Assembly: GCA_017744285.1 (NCBI GenBank)
Contig: JAGIBP010000009.1
Span: forward strand, 1 to 64,000
Length of the DNA: 64,000 nt
Direction: 5' to 3'
Origin: Variovorax sp.
GTDB taxonomy: Bacteria > Pseudomonadota > Gammaproteobacteria > Burkholderiales > Burkholderiaceae_C
Shown: positions 53,711 through 62,063 of the stretch, in pieces
Numbering within the stretch: position 1 is the stretch's first letter
Layout of the letters: each line of letters begins with the position of its first letter
Made by a program: the position numbers and the translations under genes
The notes under the pieces: model-generated
Told to the model about the DNA's origin: nothing
Databases searched by the model: none
The model's input: the letters and a program-made list of their open reading frames with translations, nothing else

Positions 53711-56069
53711 ATTCCGTTCCATCGGTCGCCACGAACCGCGCCGCGAGGACGCGCGCCTGCTCACCGGGCGCGGGCGCTACGTCGACGACATCGTGGTGCC
53801 GGGCGCGCTGCACGCGTGCTTCGTGCGCTCGCCGCACGCGCATGCGCGCCTCGTGGCAATCGACACGGCCGCCGCGCTCGCGATGCCGGGCGTGGTCGCT
53901 GTCTATACGGGGCGCGACATCGCGGCGCACACCACCCGCCACCGCATGGCGCCGCCGATCGAGGGCTTGCAGCCCATGGAATCGGACACGTTGCCGATCG
54001 ACAAGGTGCGTTTCCAGGGCGACCCGGTGGCCTGCGTGATCGCCACGGACCGCTACCTCGCCGAAGACGCCGCCGAGCACGTCGACGTGGAATATGAGGT
54101 GCTGCCCGCGGTGGCGACGATGGCGCAGGCCCTCGAAGCGCATGCGCCGCGCGTGGACGATGCACTGCCTTCGAACCTGCTCTCGCACCAGCACGCGAGC
54201 TGGGGCGACGTCGACGGGGCAATGGCCCGCGCCCACCGCGTCATCGAAAGCAGTTTTTCGATGCACCGCCAGACCCATCTGCCGATCGAAACGCGCGGCT
54301 GCATCGCGAGCTGGGACGCCGGGCGGGAACATCTGCTGTTCCAGGTCGGCACGCAGGTGCCGCACCCTTACCGGACCACGCTGGCGGGCCGCCTGCGGCT
54401 GTCCGAATCGCAGGTCACGGTCGCGTCGCCGGACGTGGGCGGCGGCTTCGGCCAGAAGATCGCGGTCTATCGCGAAGAGCTCACGGTGGCGGTGGCTTCG
54501 ATCCTGTTGCAGCGGCCCGTGCGCTGGCGCGAGGACCGCATGGAAAACCTGCTGGCTTCCTCGCAGGCGCGCGAGGACTTCTGCCACACCCGGGTGGCCG
54601 TGGACGCACAGGGCCGCATCCTGGCGCTGGACCTTCAGATCGTGGAGGACTTCGGCGCCTACAGCTTCTACCCTGGCAACTACCTGGCGCGCGTGGTGGC
54701 GATGATCATCACGGGCCCCTACCGCATCGCCGACTACCGCTACGACGTGAAGGTGGTGCTGTCGAACAAGGTGGGCAACGGGCCCATGCGCGCGCCCATG
54801 GCCATCACCAGCTGGGTGATGGAAGGCACCGTGGACAACGTGGCGCGCGAACTCGGGCTGGACCCGGTGGCGGTGCGGCGCATCAACATGCTCGAGGGGC
54901 GCGACTATCCCTACACCATGGCCACGGGCGAAGTGCTGGCGGACATCACGCCACGCGAAACCATGGAAGCCGCGCTGGCGGCGATCGACTACCCGGCCTT
55001 CCGGCAGCGCCAGGCCGAGGCGCGCGAGCGGGGCGAATACCTGGGCCTGGGCCTCTGCACGGTTGTCGAGTCCACCACCTATGGCTCGAAGTTCTACAAG
55101 GCCGCAGGCATCCCCGGCTCCGGCCACGAGGCCGCCTGGGTGCGCATCGAGCCTTCCGGCGTGGTGAACGCTTCCGTCGGACTGGGCGCCACGGGGCAAG
55201 GCTACGAGACCGCGCTGTCGCAGGCCGTGGCGGAAGGGCTGGGCGTGCCTTCGTCGTGCGTGAAGATCCACCTGGGCCACACCGATGTCGCGCCCTACGG
55301 CATGGGCAGCCGCGGTGCGCGCGGCGGTACCGCGGGCGGCGGCACGCTCTACCTGTGCGCGCTGGACGCGCGCCGCGCGGTGCAGACCATCGCGGCGCAC
55401 CGTCTCGGGCTGCCGCTCGATGCCGTGCGCCTGCGCGACGGCGTCGTGCAGCAGCACGTCGAAGGCGAGTGGCGCGAAGCCGGGCTCACCCTGGCCGATA
55501 TCGCGCGGCTGGCGTACCTGGATCCGCTGGCGCTGCCGCCGGGCTTGGCGCCCGGCCTGGAGTTCCACAAGACGTACGAGCCGCCGCCCATGACCTATTC
55601 CAACTCCAGTCATGCGTGCATCGTGCGCATCGACGCGGCCACAGGTGCGGTGCAGATCGAGCGCTACGTGGCCGCGGAGGATTGCGGCACGGTACTCAGT
55701 CCGGTGGTGGTGCAGGGGCAGCAGCATGGCGCGATCGCGATGGGCCTGTCGGGCACCCTGATGGAGCACATGGACTACGACCCGGACACGGGGCAGAACC
55801 TGTCGGGATCGCTGGCGGACTACCTGGTGGCGACCGCGCACGAGATTCCGCGCATCGAGCTGATCCCCATGCACACGCCCAGCCGGGCGACGCCGGCGGG
55901 CATCAAGGGCATGGCCGAAGGCGGCGTGATGGGATCGATCGGCGCCCTGATGAACGCCGTGAACGACGCGCTGGCGCCCCTGGGCGTGCAGGCCACCCGC
56001 CAGCCGCTCGCACCGGCCTACATGCGCAGTCTGCTGCGCGGCAATCCAACGATGGAGAACAAGCAATGA
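53697..56069 (+). CDS. Molybdopterin-binding subunit of xanthine dehydrogenase family enzyme
   Basis: SIGRHEPRREDARLLTGRGRYVDD, VTVASPDVGGGFGQKI, GMGSRGARGGTAGGG, GIKGMAEGGVMGS. Confidence 0.93.
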   Translation: MSEPEFRSIGRHEPRREDARLLTGRGRYVDDIVVPGALHACFVRSPHAHARLVAIDTAAALAMPGVVAVYTGRDIAAHTTRHRMAPPIEGLQPMESDTLPIDKVRFQGDPVACVIATDRYLAEDAAEHVDVEYEVLPAVATMAQALEAHAPRVDDALPSNLLSHQHASWGDVDGAMARAHRVIESSFSMHRQTHLPIETRGCIASWDAGREHLLFQVGTQVPHPYRTTLAGRLRLSESQVTVASPDVGGGFGQKIAVYREELTVAVASILLQRPVRWREDRMENLLASSQAREDFCHTRVAVDAQGRILALDLQIVEDFGAYSFYPGNYLARVVAMIITGPYRIADYRYDVKVVLSNKVGNGPMRAPMAITSWVMEGTVDNVARELGLDPVAVRRINMLEGRDYPYTMATGEVLADITPRETMEAALAAIDYPAFRQRQAEARERGEYLGLGLCTVVESTTYGSKFYKAAGIPGSGHEAAWVRIEPSGVVNASVGLGATGQGYETALSQAVAEGLGVPSSCVKIHLGHTDVAPYGMGSRGARGGTAGGGTLYLCALDARRAVQTIAAHRLGLPLDAVRLRDGVVQQHVEGEWREAGLTLADIARLAYLDPLALPPGLAPGLEFHKTYEPPPMTYSNSSHACIVRIDAATGAVQIERYVAAEDCGTVLSPVVVQGQQHGAIAMGLSGTLMEHMDYDPDTGQNLSGSLADYLVATAHEIPRIELIPMHTPSRATPAGIKGMAEGGVMGSIGALMNAVNDALAPLGVQATRQPLAPAYMRSLLRGNPTMENKQ

Positions 56070-56950
56070 GTGAAGCGAATTCCGCGGCCCGCATCGGGTT
56101 CGTGGGCCTGGGCATCATGGGCCAGCACATGGCCCGGCACCTGCTGGCCGCCGGCCACCCTTTGCGTGTGTACAACCGATCGGCCGACAAGGCGCGGCCG
56201 CTGCTGGACGAAGGCGCGATCTGGTGCGACACGCCGGGCGCCGTGGCTGCCGGCTCGGACGTGGTGATCACCATGGTGGGCCATCCGCACGACGTGGAGG
56301 AGGTCTGGCTGGGCGCGGATGGCATCCTGGCCCATGCATCCGGCGCGCTGCTGATCGACATGACGACCTCCAGCCCCGAACTGGCGAAGCGCCTGGCCCA
56401 CGAAGCGGCCAAGCGCGGCTGCCGCGCACTCGATGCGCCGGTGTCGGGTGGCGACGTCGGTGCGCGCGAGGCGCGCCTGTCCATCATGGTGGGCGGTGAC
56501 GCCGCGGCATTCGACCAGGCGCTGCCCATCCTGCAGCGCATGGGCAAGACGATCGTTCACGCGGGCGCTGCCGGCAGCGGCCAGCACACCAAGATGTGCA
56601 ATCAGATCGTCATCGCCTCCACGATCATGGGCACCTGCGAGGGCCTGGCCTATGCCCGCGCCGCGGGTCTCGACCTGGATCTCGTGCTGTCGTGCATCGG
56701 TGGCGGCGCGGCGGGCAGTTTCCAGCTGAACGTGATGGGGCCGAGGATCGTCAAGGGCGACTTCGCGCCCGGCTTCATGATCGAGCACTTCCTCAAGGAT
56801 CTGTCGATCGCGTTGGCCGAAGCCGATCGCATGAAGGTCGCGCTGCCCGGGGCGGCGCAGGCACGCAAGCTCTATATGCAATTGTCGGAGCAGGGCCATG
56901 CGCGTGATGGCACGCAGGCCCTCGCACGCCTGTATGGAGCTGCCGCATGA
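56066..56950 (+). CDS. 3-hydroxyisobutyrate dehydrogenase/tartronate semialdehyde reductase-family oxidoreductase
   Basis: IGFVGLGIMGQHMARHLLAAGHPLRVYNRS, DAPVSGGDVGAREA, GQHTKMCNQ. Confidence 0.92.
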   Translation: MSEANSAARIGFVGLGIMGQHMARHLLAAGHPLRVYNRSADKARPLLDEGAIWCDTPGAVAAGSDVVITMVGHPHDVEEVWLGADGILAHASGALLIDMTTSSPELAKRLAHEAAKRGCRALDAPVSGGDVGAREARLSIMVGGDAAAFDQALPILQRMGKTIVHAGAAGSGQHTKMCNQIVIASTIMGTCEGLAYARAAGLDLDLVLSCIGGGAAGSFQLNVMGPRIVKGDFAPGFMIEHFLKDLSIALAEADRMKVALPGAAQARKLYMQLSEQGHARDGTQALARLYGAAA

Positions 56951-57573
56951 CCATGGAGATCACCGGCGAGTACCTGGTGCCCGCACCGCAGGCGCGCGTC
57001 TGGCAGGCGCTGAACGATCCCCAGGTGCTGCGCGCCAGCATTGCCGGCTGCCAGTCGCTCGAGAAGGTGTCGGAGTCCGAGTTCTCCGCGATCGTCACCA
57101 CCAAGGTGGGCCCGGTGTCGGCGACGTTTCGCGGCACTGTCAGCCTGTCCGATCTGGATGCGCCCCATGGCTATACGCTCACCGGTCGAGGCCAAGGCGG
57201 CGCCGCCGGTTTCGCGAAGATGAGCTCGCGGGTCGCGTTGCAGCCGCAGGGGGAGCAAACGCTGTTGCGCTACACCGCGCAGGCCGAGATCGGCGGCAAG
57301 CTCGCCAGCGTGGGCAGCCGCCTGATGCAGGCGGTCGCGAAGAAGAACGCCGATGAGTTCTTCGCCGCGTTCACACGGCAGCTCGGCGGTGCGCCGCAAT
57401 CCGCGCCGCAGCCGCTGGAAGAGGCGGCGCACGGGGACAGTGCGATCTCCGCGAGCCCTGCTCCCGTCGCCGCGGGCGGCGGCCTGGGTGCGCCCGTGCC
57501 TGCATGGCTGGTCGTGTTCGGGAGCGGCCTCGGAGCGGGGCTCGGCTATTGCCTGGCCCTGGTGGCGCGATGA
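56947..57573 (+). CDS. CoxG-like SRPBCC protein
   Basis: MEITGEYLVPAPQARVWQALNDPQVLRASIAGCQSLEKVSESEFSAIVTTKVGPV; C-terminal TM. Confidence 0.9.
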   Translation: MTMEITGEYLVPAPQARVWQALNDPQVLRASIAGCQSLEKVSESEFSAIVTTKVGPVSATFRGTVSLSDLDAPHGYTLTGRGQGGAAGFAKMSSRVALQPQGEQTLLRYTAQAEIGGKLASVGSRLMQAVAKKNADEFFAAFTRQLGGAPQSAPQPLEEAAHGDSAISASPAPVAAGGGLGAPVPAWLVVFGSGLGAGLGYCLALVAR

Positions 57574-58778
57574 AGATCATCGAGGCCATCGGCGCGCAGG
57601 CCGGGGAGGCACGTTCGTGGCGGCGCGATATCCATGCGCATCCCGAGCTGGCATTCCAGGAGCAGCGCACCTCCGACCTGGTGGCCCGGCTACTCACCGA
57701 GTGGGGCATTCCAGTGCATCGCGGATGGGCTGGAACGGGCGTGGTCGGGGTCGTGCACGGGCGAGATGGCGGCGCCTGCGGCCGGGCGCTGGGATTGCGC
57801 GCCGACATGGACGCACTGCCCTTGCAGGAGCAGAACGATTTCGCGCACGCGAGCCGTCATGCGGGCCGGATGCACGCGTGCGGCCACGACGGCCACACGG
57901 CCATGCTGTTGGCGGCGGCGCGCCATCTCGCCGGGCACCGCGATTTCGATGGCACGGTCTACCTGATCTTCCAGCCGGCCGAAGAGGACGGCGGCGGCGC
58001 GGGCATGATGGTCAAGGAAGGGCTGTTCGATCGCTTCCCGATGGAAGCAGTCTTCGGCATCCACAACTGGCCTGGCGGCGCGGTGGGCACCTTTGCCGTC
58101 AGCAGCGGCCCCGTGATGGCCTCGTCCAACGATTTCCGCATCGTCGTTCGCGGGCGAGGCAGCCACGCCGCGATGCCGCACAACGGCGTCGATCCGATCG
58201 CTGTGGCTTGCCAGTTGTTCTCGGCGCTCCAGACCATCGTTTCGCGCAACCTCAAGCCCATCGAGGCTGGCGTGATCTCCGTGACCATGTTCCACGCGGG
58301 TGAGGCCACCAATGTGCTGCCCGATGCCTGCGAGCTGCAGGGAACGGTGCGCACGTTCACGCTGGAAGCGCTCGACCTCATCGAGCGGCGCATGCGCGAG
58401 ATCACCGAGAGCACCTGCGCGGCCTTTGGCGCGCGCAGCGAGTTCACCTTCCGGCGCAAATATCCGCCGACGATCAACTCGGCGCGCGAGGCGGCCTTCG
58501 TGCGCGAGGTCATGGCCGAGATCGTGGGGCCTGAACAAGTGCGGGAGCAGGAACCGACCATGGGTGCCGAAGACTTCGCGTTCATGCTGCAGGCCAGTCC
58601 GGGCGCCTATGCCTTCATCTCGAACGGTGATGGCGGGCACCGGGAGATGGGGCACGGTGGCGGCCCCTGCAACCTGCACAACCCCAGCTACGACTTCAAC
58701 GACGAACTGCTGCCGCTCGGGGCGACCTTCTGGGTTCGGCTGGCGCAGCGATGGCTGCAGTCGCGACTGGAGCGGTGA
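57570..58778 (+). CDS. M20 family amidohydrolase (hippurate hydrolase-like)
   Basis: RRDIHAHPELAFQEQRTSDLVA, GLRADMDALPL, HACGHDGHTAMLL, TMGAEDFAFML. Confidence 0.93.
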   Translation: MKIIEAIGAQAGEARSWRRDIHAHPELAFQEQRTSDLVARLLTEWGIPVHRGWAGTGVVGVVHGRDGGACGRALGLRADMDALPLQEQNDFAHASRHAGRMHACGHDGHTAMLLAAARHLAGHRDFDGTVYLIFQPAEEDGGGAGMMVKEGLFDRFPMEAVFGIHNWPGGAVGTFAVSSGPVMASSNDFRIVVRGRGSHAAMPHNGVDPIAVACQLFSALQTIVSRNLKPIEAGVISVTMFHAGEATNVLPDACELQGTVRTFTLEALDLIERRMREITESTCAAFGARSEFTFRRKYPPTINSAREAAFVREVMAEIVGPEQVREQEPTMGAEDFAFMLQASPGAYAFISNGDGGHREMGHGGGPCNLHNPSYDFNDELLPLGATFWVRLAQRWLQSRLER

Positions 58779-58820
58779 CCACCGGCTGCTCCGGCAGCCC
58801 GTCGAACGACCCGGCGCGTT

Positions 58821-59195
58821 TCACCTCTTGGTGGCCTTGCCGCCGGCGGCGCGCACGGCCGCCTTGCCCAGTTCGGCCGGCGACATCGCGAAGGCGTCTT
58901 CCATGGCCTGGGCCGCCGCGTCGCCCTGCATGCGGGCGAACATGTCATCGAACTGCTGCGTCAGCGCATCCAGGTCGGGTTCGGCCGCCTGTTCGAGCGC
59001 GAGGTAGCGGTCGATCGACATCAGCACCATGGCCGGCTCGTCGTGGCGGGTGACGACCACGGCGCCGTGCGTCATGACCGCGCTGGTCACCTTCTGCATG
59101 CCCGCCACCAGCTTGGTGGCCGAGACGGCAGGCAGGCCGCGCGTGAAACGGTCGATGGCCTCGGGGCGCGAAATGGTCGATGGCGTGGTGGACAT
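58821..59195 (-). CDS. Phd/YefM-like antitoxin
   Basis: LPAVSATKLVAGMQKVTSAVMTHGAVVVTRHDEPAMVLMSIDRYLALEQAAEPDLDALTQQFDDMFARMQ. Confidence 0.75.
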   Translation of the reverse strand: MSTTPSTISRPEAIDRFTRGLPAVSATKLVAGMQKVTSAVMTHGAVVVTRHDEPAMVLMSIDRYLALEQAAEPDLDALTQQFDDMFARMQGDAAAQAMEDAFAMSPAELGKAAVRAAGGKATKR

Positions 59196-59231
59196 GAGAA
59201 GCTCCGGGGAATCCCTGTTTTTCCTAATTTG

Positions 59232-59249
59232 GGTATTTTAGGTATTTTC
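59232..59249. repeat. Tandem GGTATTTT direct repeat in antitoxin promoter region
   Basis: GGTATTTTA GGTATTTTC, with CCTAA...TTAGG inverted repeat on the minus strand. Confidence 0.55.
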
Positions 59250-59263
59250 CAAGGATCCTGCCA

Positions 59264-59614
59264 TCAACCCTTGCGCGGCGGCAGGCGCTTCAGCACCGCG
59301 GCCGCGGCGCGCCGGTAGGTGCGGATCATCACGGCCAGGCCGGCGAGGGCGAAGACCGACAGGGCCGCGAATGCGGCGTTGAACACCATCGGGATGCCGT
59401 CGTTGTAGGTCAGCACGGCCAGCACCAGCGAGCCCAGGAAGAGGCCGCCCCAGCGCAGGATGTACATGTCCATGTACGTCTTGAGCCAGAGGTCGTTGCG
59501 GTAGACGATGTCCTCGGCCTCGCGGGCATCGGCATCGGTCGGGATGCGTTCGAGCATGCCGCTGGGCGACCAGAAGCGGCTCCAGATCGAGCGCGTGGGG
59601 GAGGGCGCTTGCAT
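59264..59614 (-). CDS. Hypothetical membrane protein (116 aa)
   Basis: Two TM segments (GGLFLGSLVLAVLTY; AAFAALSVFALAGLAVMI). Confidence 0.65.
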   Translation of the reverse strand: MQAPSPTRSIWSRFWSPSGMLERIPTDADAREAEDIVYRNDLWLKTYMDMYILRWGGLFLGSLVLAVLTYNDGIPMVFNAAFAALSVFALAGLAVMIRTYRRAAAAVLKRLPPRKG

Positions 59615-59617
59615 CGG

Positions 59618-60229
59618 TCAGCCGCGCAGGGGCAGCGCGACCCCGATGGCGACGAACACGCCGCCGCAGGCGCGGTTGAAGCGCCGTCCCGTCCTGCGCA
59701 GCCAGGGGCTGATCCGATGCGCCATGCTGGCAATGAAGAGTTCGGTCGCGATCTCGATCGCCGCGAAGGTGCCGGCCAGCACCAGGAACTGCACCCACAG
59801 GCTGCGCGCGGGATCGATGAACTGAGGCAGGAAGGCGGCGAAGAACAGGATGCCCTTGGGGTTCGTGAGCGCGGACAGCGCGCCCTGGCGGAACAGCGAG
59901 CGGCCGCGCGCGGACACGGCAGGCGCCGGCGCCTCGATCCCGATCGGCGGCGCGCGCCAGACCTGGATCCCGAGCCAGACGAGGTAGGCGCCGCCGAGCC
60001 ACTTGAGCACCGTGAGCCAGGCCAGCGATGCCTTGAGCAGCGCGCCGATGCCGAACATCGACAGCGCGATGACGATGACGAACCCGAGCGCGCCGCCGGA
60101 AATCGTGTAGAGCGTCTTGCGCCGTCCGTGCAACGCGCCGTGCGTCAGCGCCAGCAGGCCGTTGGGGCCGGGCGACAGCGACAGGCCGATGGCCGCCAGC
60201 AGGTAGATGAGCCAGGTGTGGAGATTCAT
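59618..60229 (-). CDS. LysE/RhtB family translocator
   Basis: LIYLLAAIGLSLSPGPNGLLALTHGALHGRRKTLYTISGGALGFVIVIALSMFGIGALL. Confidence 0.93.
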   Translation of the reverse strand: MNLHTWLIYLLAAIGLSLSPGPNGLLALTHGALHGRRKTLYTISGGALGFVIVIALSMFGIGALLKASLAWLTVLKWLGGAYLVWLGIQVWRAPPIGIEAPAPAVSARGRSLFRQGALSALTNPKGILFFAAFLPQFIDPARSLWVQFLVLAGTFAAIEIATELFIASMAHRISPWLRRTGRRFNRACGGVFVAIGVALPLRG

Positions 60230-60301
60230 GGTCCCGAATGCTCGCGGGCATGGCGCAGGCGGTCAAGCGCCGCCCGCCTGCGCGCAGGGGCGTGCCGCCT
60301 T

Positions 60302-60414
60302 AAGTGTCATTTAAGAAATGCGCAGGACACTTCGATCCGGCGGCCCTGCTTCTTCTCTCCCCCTCCCTCCTCCATGAAGGGCTGCCCTTCACCCGCTTCG
60401 GCGGGCTTTTTTTT
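60302..60414 (+). ncRNA. Candidate intergenic small RNA with CU-rich anti-SD tract and intrinsic terminator
   Basis: AAGTGTC...GACACTT hairpin, CTTCTTCTCTCCCCCTCCCTCCTCC single-stranded tract, GAAGGG-CTG-CCCTTC hairpin, then terminator; flanking genes are both on the minus strand. 5' end unknown. Confidence 0.5.
60392..60414 (+). terminator. Intrinsic terminator
   Basis: CCCGC-TTCG-GCGGG-C-TTTTTTTT. Confidence 0.88.
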
Positions 60415-60423
60415 GCGTGGCGT

Positions 60424-62055
60424 TCAGCGCTTCGCCGCGAACTGGTAGCCCACCCGCCGCGTCGGCGTGAGCGCCCCGAAGCTCGGCCAGGCCAGCAGCA
60501 CGCCCTGATGGCCGAGCGTGCGCTGGAAATCGCGCAGGCTGTCCGCGTCGGCGCGCACCGAGCGCAAGGGCTGCCTGCGCGCCAGCGCGAAGGCGGCCAG
60601 CGTGCCCGAGGCCTCGCCGATGCTCCATTCGGTCGCGTGCTCGCGGTACGCGCCGTTGGTGATCCGCGTGCAGCCCAGGTTCTTGCAGGCCGGCAGCAGG
60701 TTCTCGACCCGCACCGGCAGCAGCGCCCCGAGCGGAATCCGGAAGGGGAACGCGTCGATGTCGACGGTGTTGCGTCCCCGCGTGCTCGGGTGCAGGTCGA
60801 TCCGATAGGCCCCGATGCCCACGCTGTCCTCGAACGGCTCGGCCGCATCCGCACCCGGCCGCGCCGCCACCCCGATGTGCTGCTCGAGCACCGTGAACTC
60901 CGCGCGGATGCGCCGGCCTTCGCGGTAGTAGGCCTGCTTGGCGAGGCCGTCGGACGTGCCCAGCACATCGCCTCGCAGGCGCAGGCCCGGATAGCCCTGG
61001 CCGCCGTCGTGGCGCGGCGCTTCCGTCTGCATCCAGTAGAAGAAGGCCAGGCTCAGCGCGCGCGCTTCGTCCAGCGCGCTCGCCTGCTCCTGCGGCGAGA
61101 CGCCGACCACGGGCTTCTCCCAGTAGTCCATCTGGGGCCAGTTGGCGAGCGTGATGTCGCTCGCGTAGCTGCCCGGCCGGAAGTTGCGCCGGTAGGCGAT
61201 GCGCCGCGCATGCCAGAGGTCATAAAGCGACTCGGCGTCGGTCGGCCCCACGAACAGCGGGCGCTCCCGCGGCTCGTGGGTCACGAAGTCGCTCAACGTC
61301 CAGCTCAGCTGCGGGCCGGGCCAGCAGTCGAGCTGCAGCGTCCGCAGGCGGTCGTAGTCGCGCGGCTTCTCGATCGTGTGGTCCTCGCCCGGCAGGTAAT
61401 CCGCCGCCAGGCACCAGGTGATGGCCTGCTGGTCGAAGGGGTCGGCCTCGGGCAGCGCGTGCGGTTCGTTCGTCTGCGCCTGCGCCTCCGCGCCGACGAC
61501 ATGCTCGGCGCCGGCCAGGTCGAGCAGGTCGCCGATCTCGGTGGCGTCGATGAAGACCCGCGCGGTCAGCACCTTGTCGACTTGCGCCTCGAGGTCCCGC
61601 AGCTGCACGGCACGCACGTGGTCGCCATGGGTCTCCACCTTCGAGGTCCGATGCCGGCGCAGCACCTGGAGCCGTCCCGAGGCCACGTGCGGCGCGAGCA
61701 GTTCGTCGATGACCTTCACCGCCACCCAGGGCTCATGGCAGAGCGAGCTGACGTTCCCCTGGCCCGGATTGAGCCGCACCCGCGTCCGCGCGGCGTCCGT
61801 CAGCGGAAGGTGCCTGCGGTAATAGGCACGGATGGCCTCGCGGAAATCTGCGTAGCTCTGCGATGCCGTGAGATGCTCGATCCACGGGTGTTCGTCGGGC
61901 GGCACGCCCTGCGCCGTGAGCTGGCCGCCGAGCCAGTCCAGCTCTTCCACCAGGACCACCTGCGCGCCCATCCGGGCGGCGGCCAGCGCCGCGGAAACGC
62001 CGCCCAGCCCGCCGCCGATGATCGCGACATCCGTCGCCAGTTCCTTGATCGCCAT
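60424..62055 (-). CDS. FAD-dependent oxidoreductase
   Basis: VAIIGGGLGGVSAALAAARMGAQVVLVEELDWLGGQLTAQGVPPDEH; VFIDATEIGDLLDLAGAEHVVG. Confidence 0.9.
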   Translation of the reverse strand: MAIKELATDVAIIGGGLGGVSAALAAARMGAQVVLVEELDWLGGQLTAQGVPPDEHPWIEHLTASQSYADFREAIRAYYRRHLPLTDAARTRVRLNPGQGNVSSLCHEPWVAVKVIDELLAPHVASGRLQVLRRHRTSKVETHGDHVRAVQLRDLEAQVDKVLTARVFIDATEIGDLLDLAGAEHVVGAEAQAQTNEPHALPEADPFDQQAITWCLAADYLPGEDHTIEKPRDYDRLRTLQLDCWPGPQLSWTLSDFVTHEPRERPLFVGPTDAESLYDLWHARRIAYRRNFRPGSYASDITLANWPQMDYWEKPVVGVSPQEQASALDEARALSLAFFYWMQTEAPRHDGGQGYPGLRLRGDVLGTSDGLAKQAYYREGRRIRAEFTVLEQHIGVAARPGADAAEPFEDSVGIGAYRIDLHPSTRGRNTVDIDAFPFRIPLGALLPVRVENLLPACKNLGCTRITNGAYREHATEWSIGEASGTLAAFALARRQPLRSVRADADSLRDFQRTLGHQGVLLAWPSFGALTPTRRVGYQFAAKR

Positions 62056-62063
62056 GCGCCGGC

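Noticed and set aside
56947-57573. CoxG as evidence that the cluster is a carbon monoxide dehydrogenase
   Set aside because: The large subunit lacks the AYXCSFR motif of form I CO dehydrogenase; CoxG-like proteins accompany other Mo hydroxylases.
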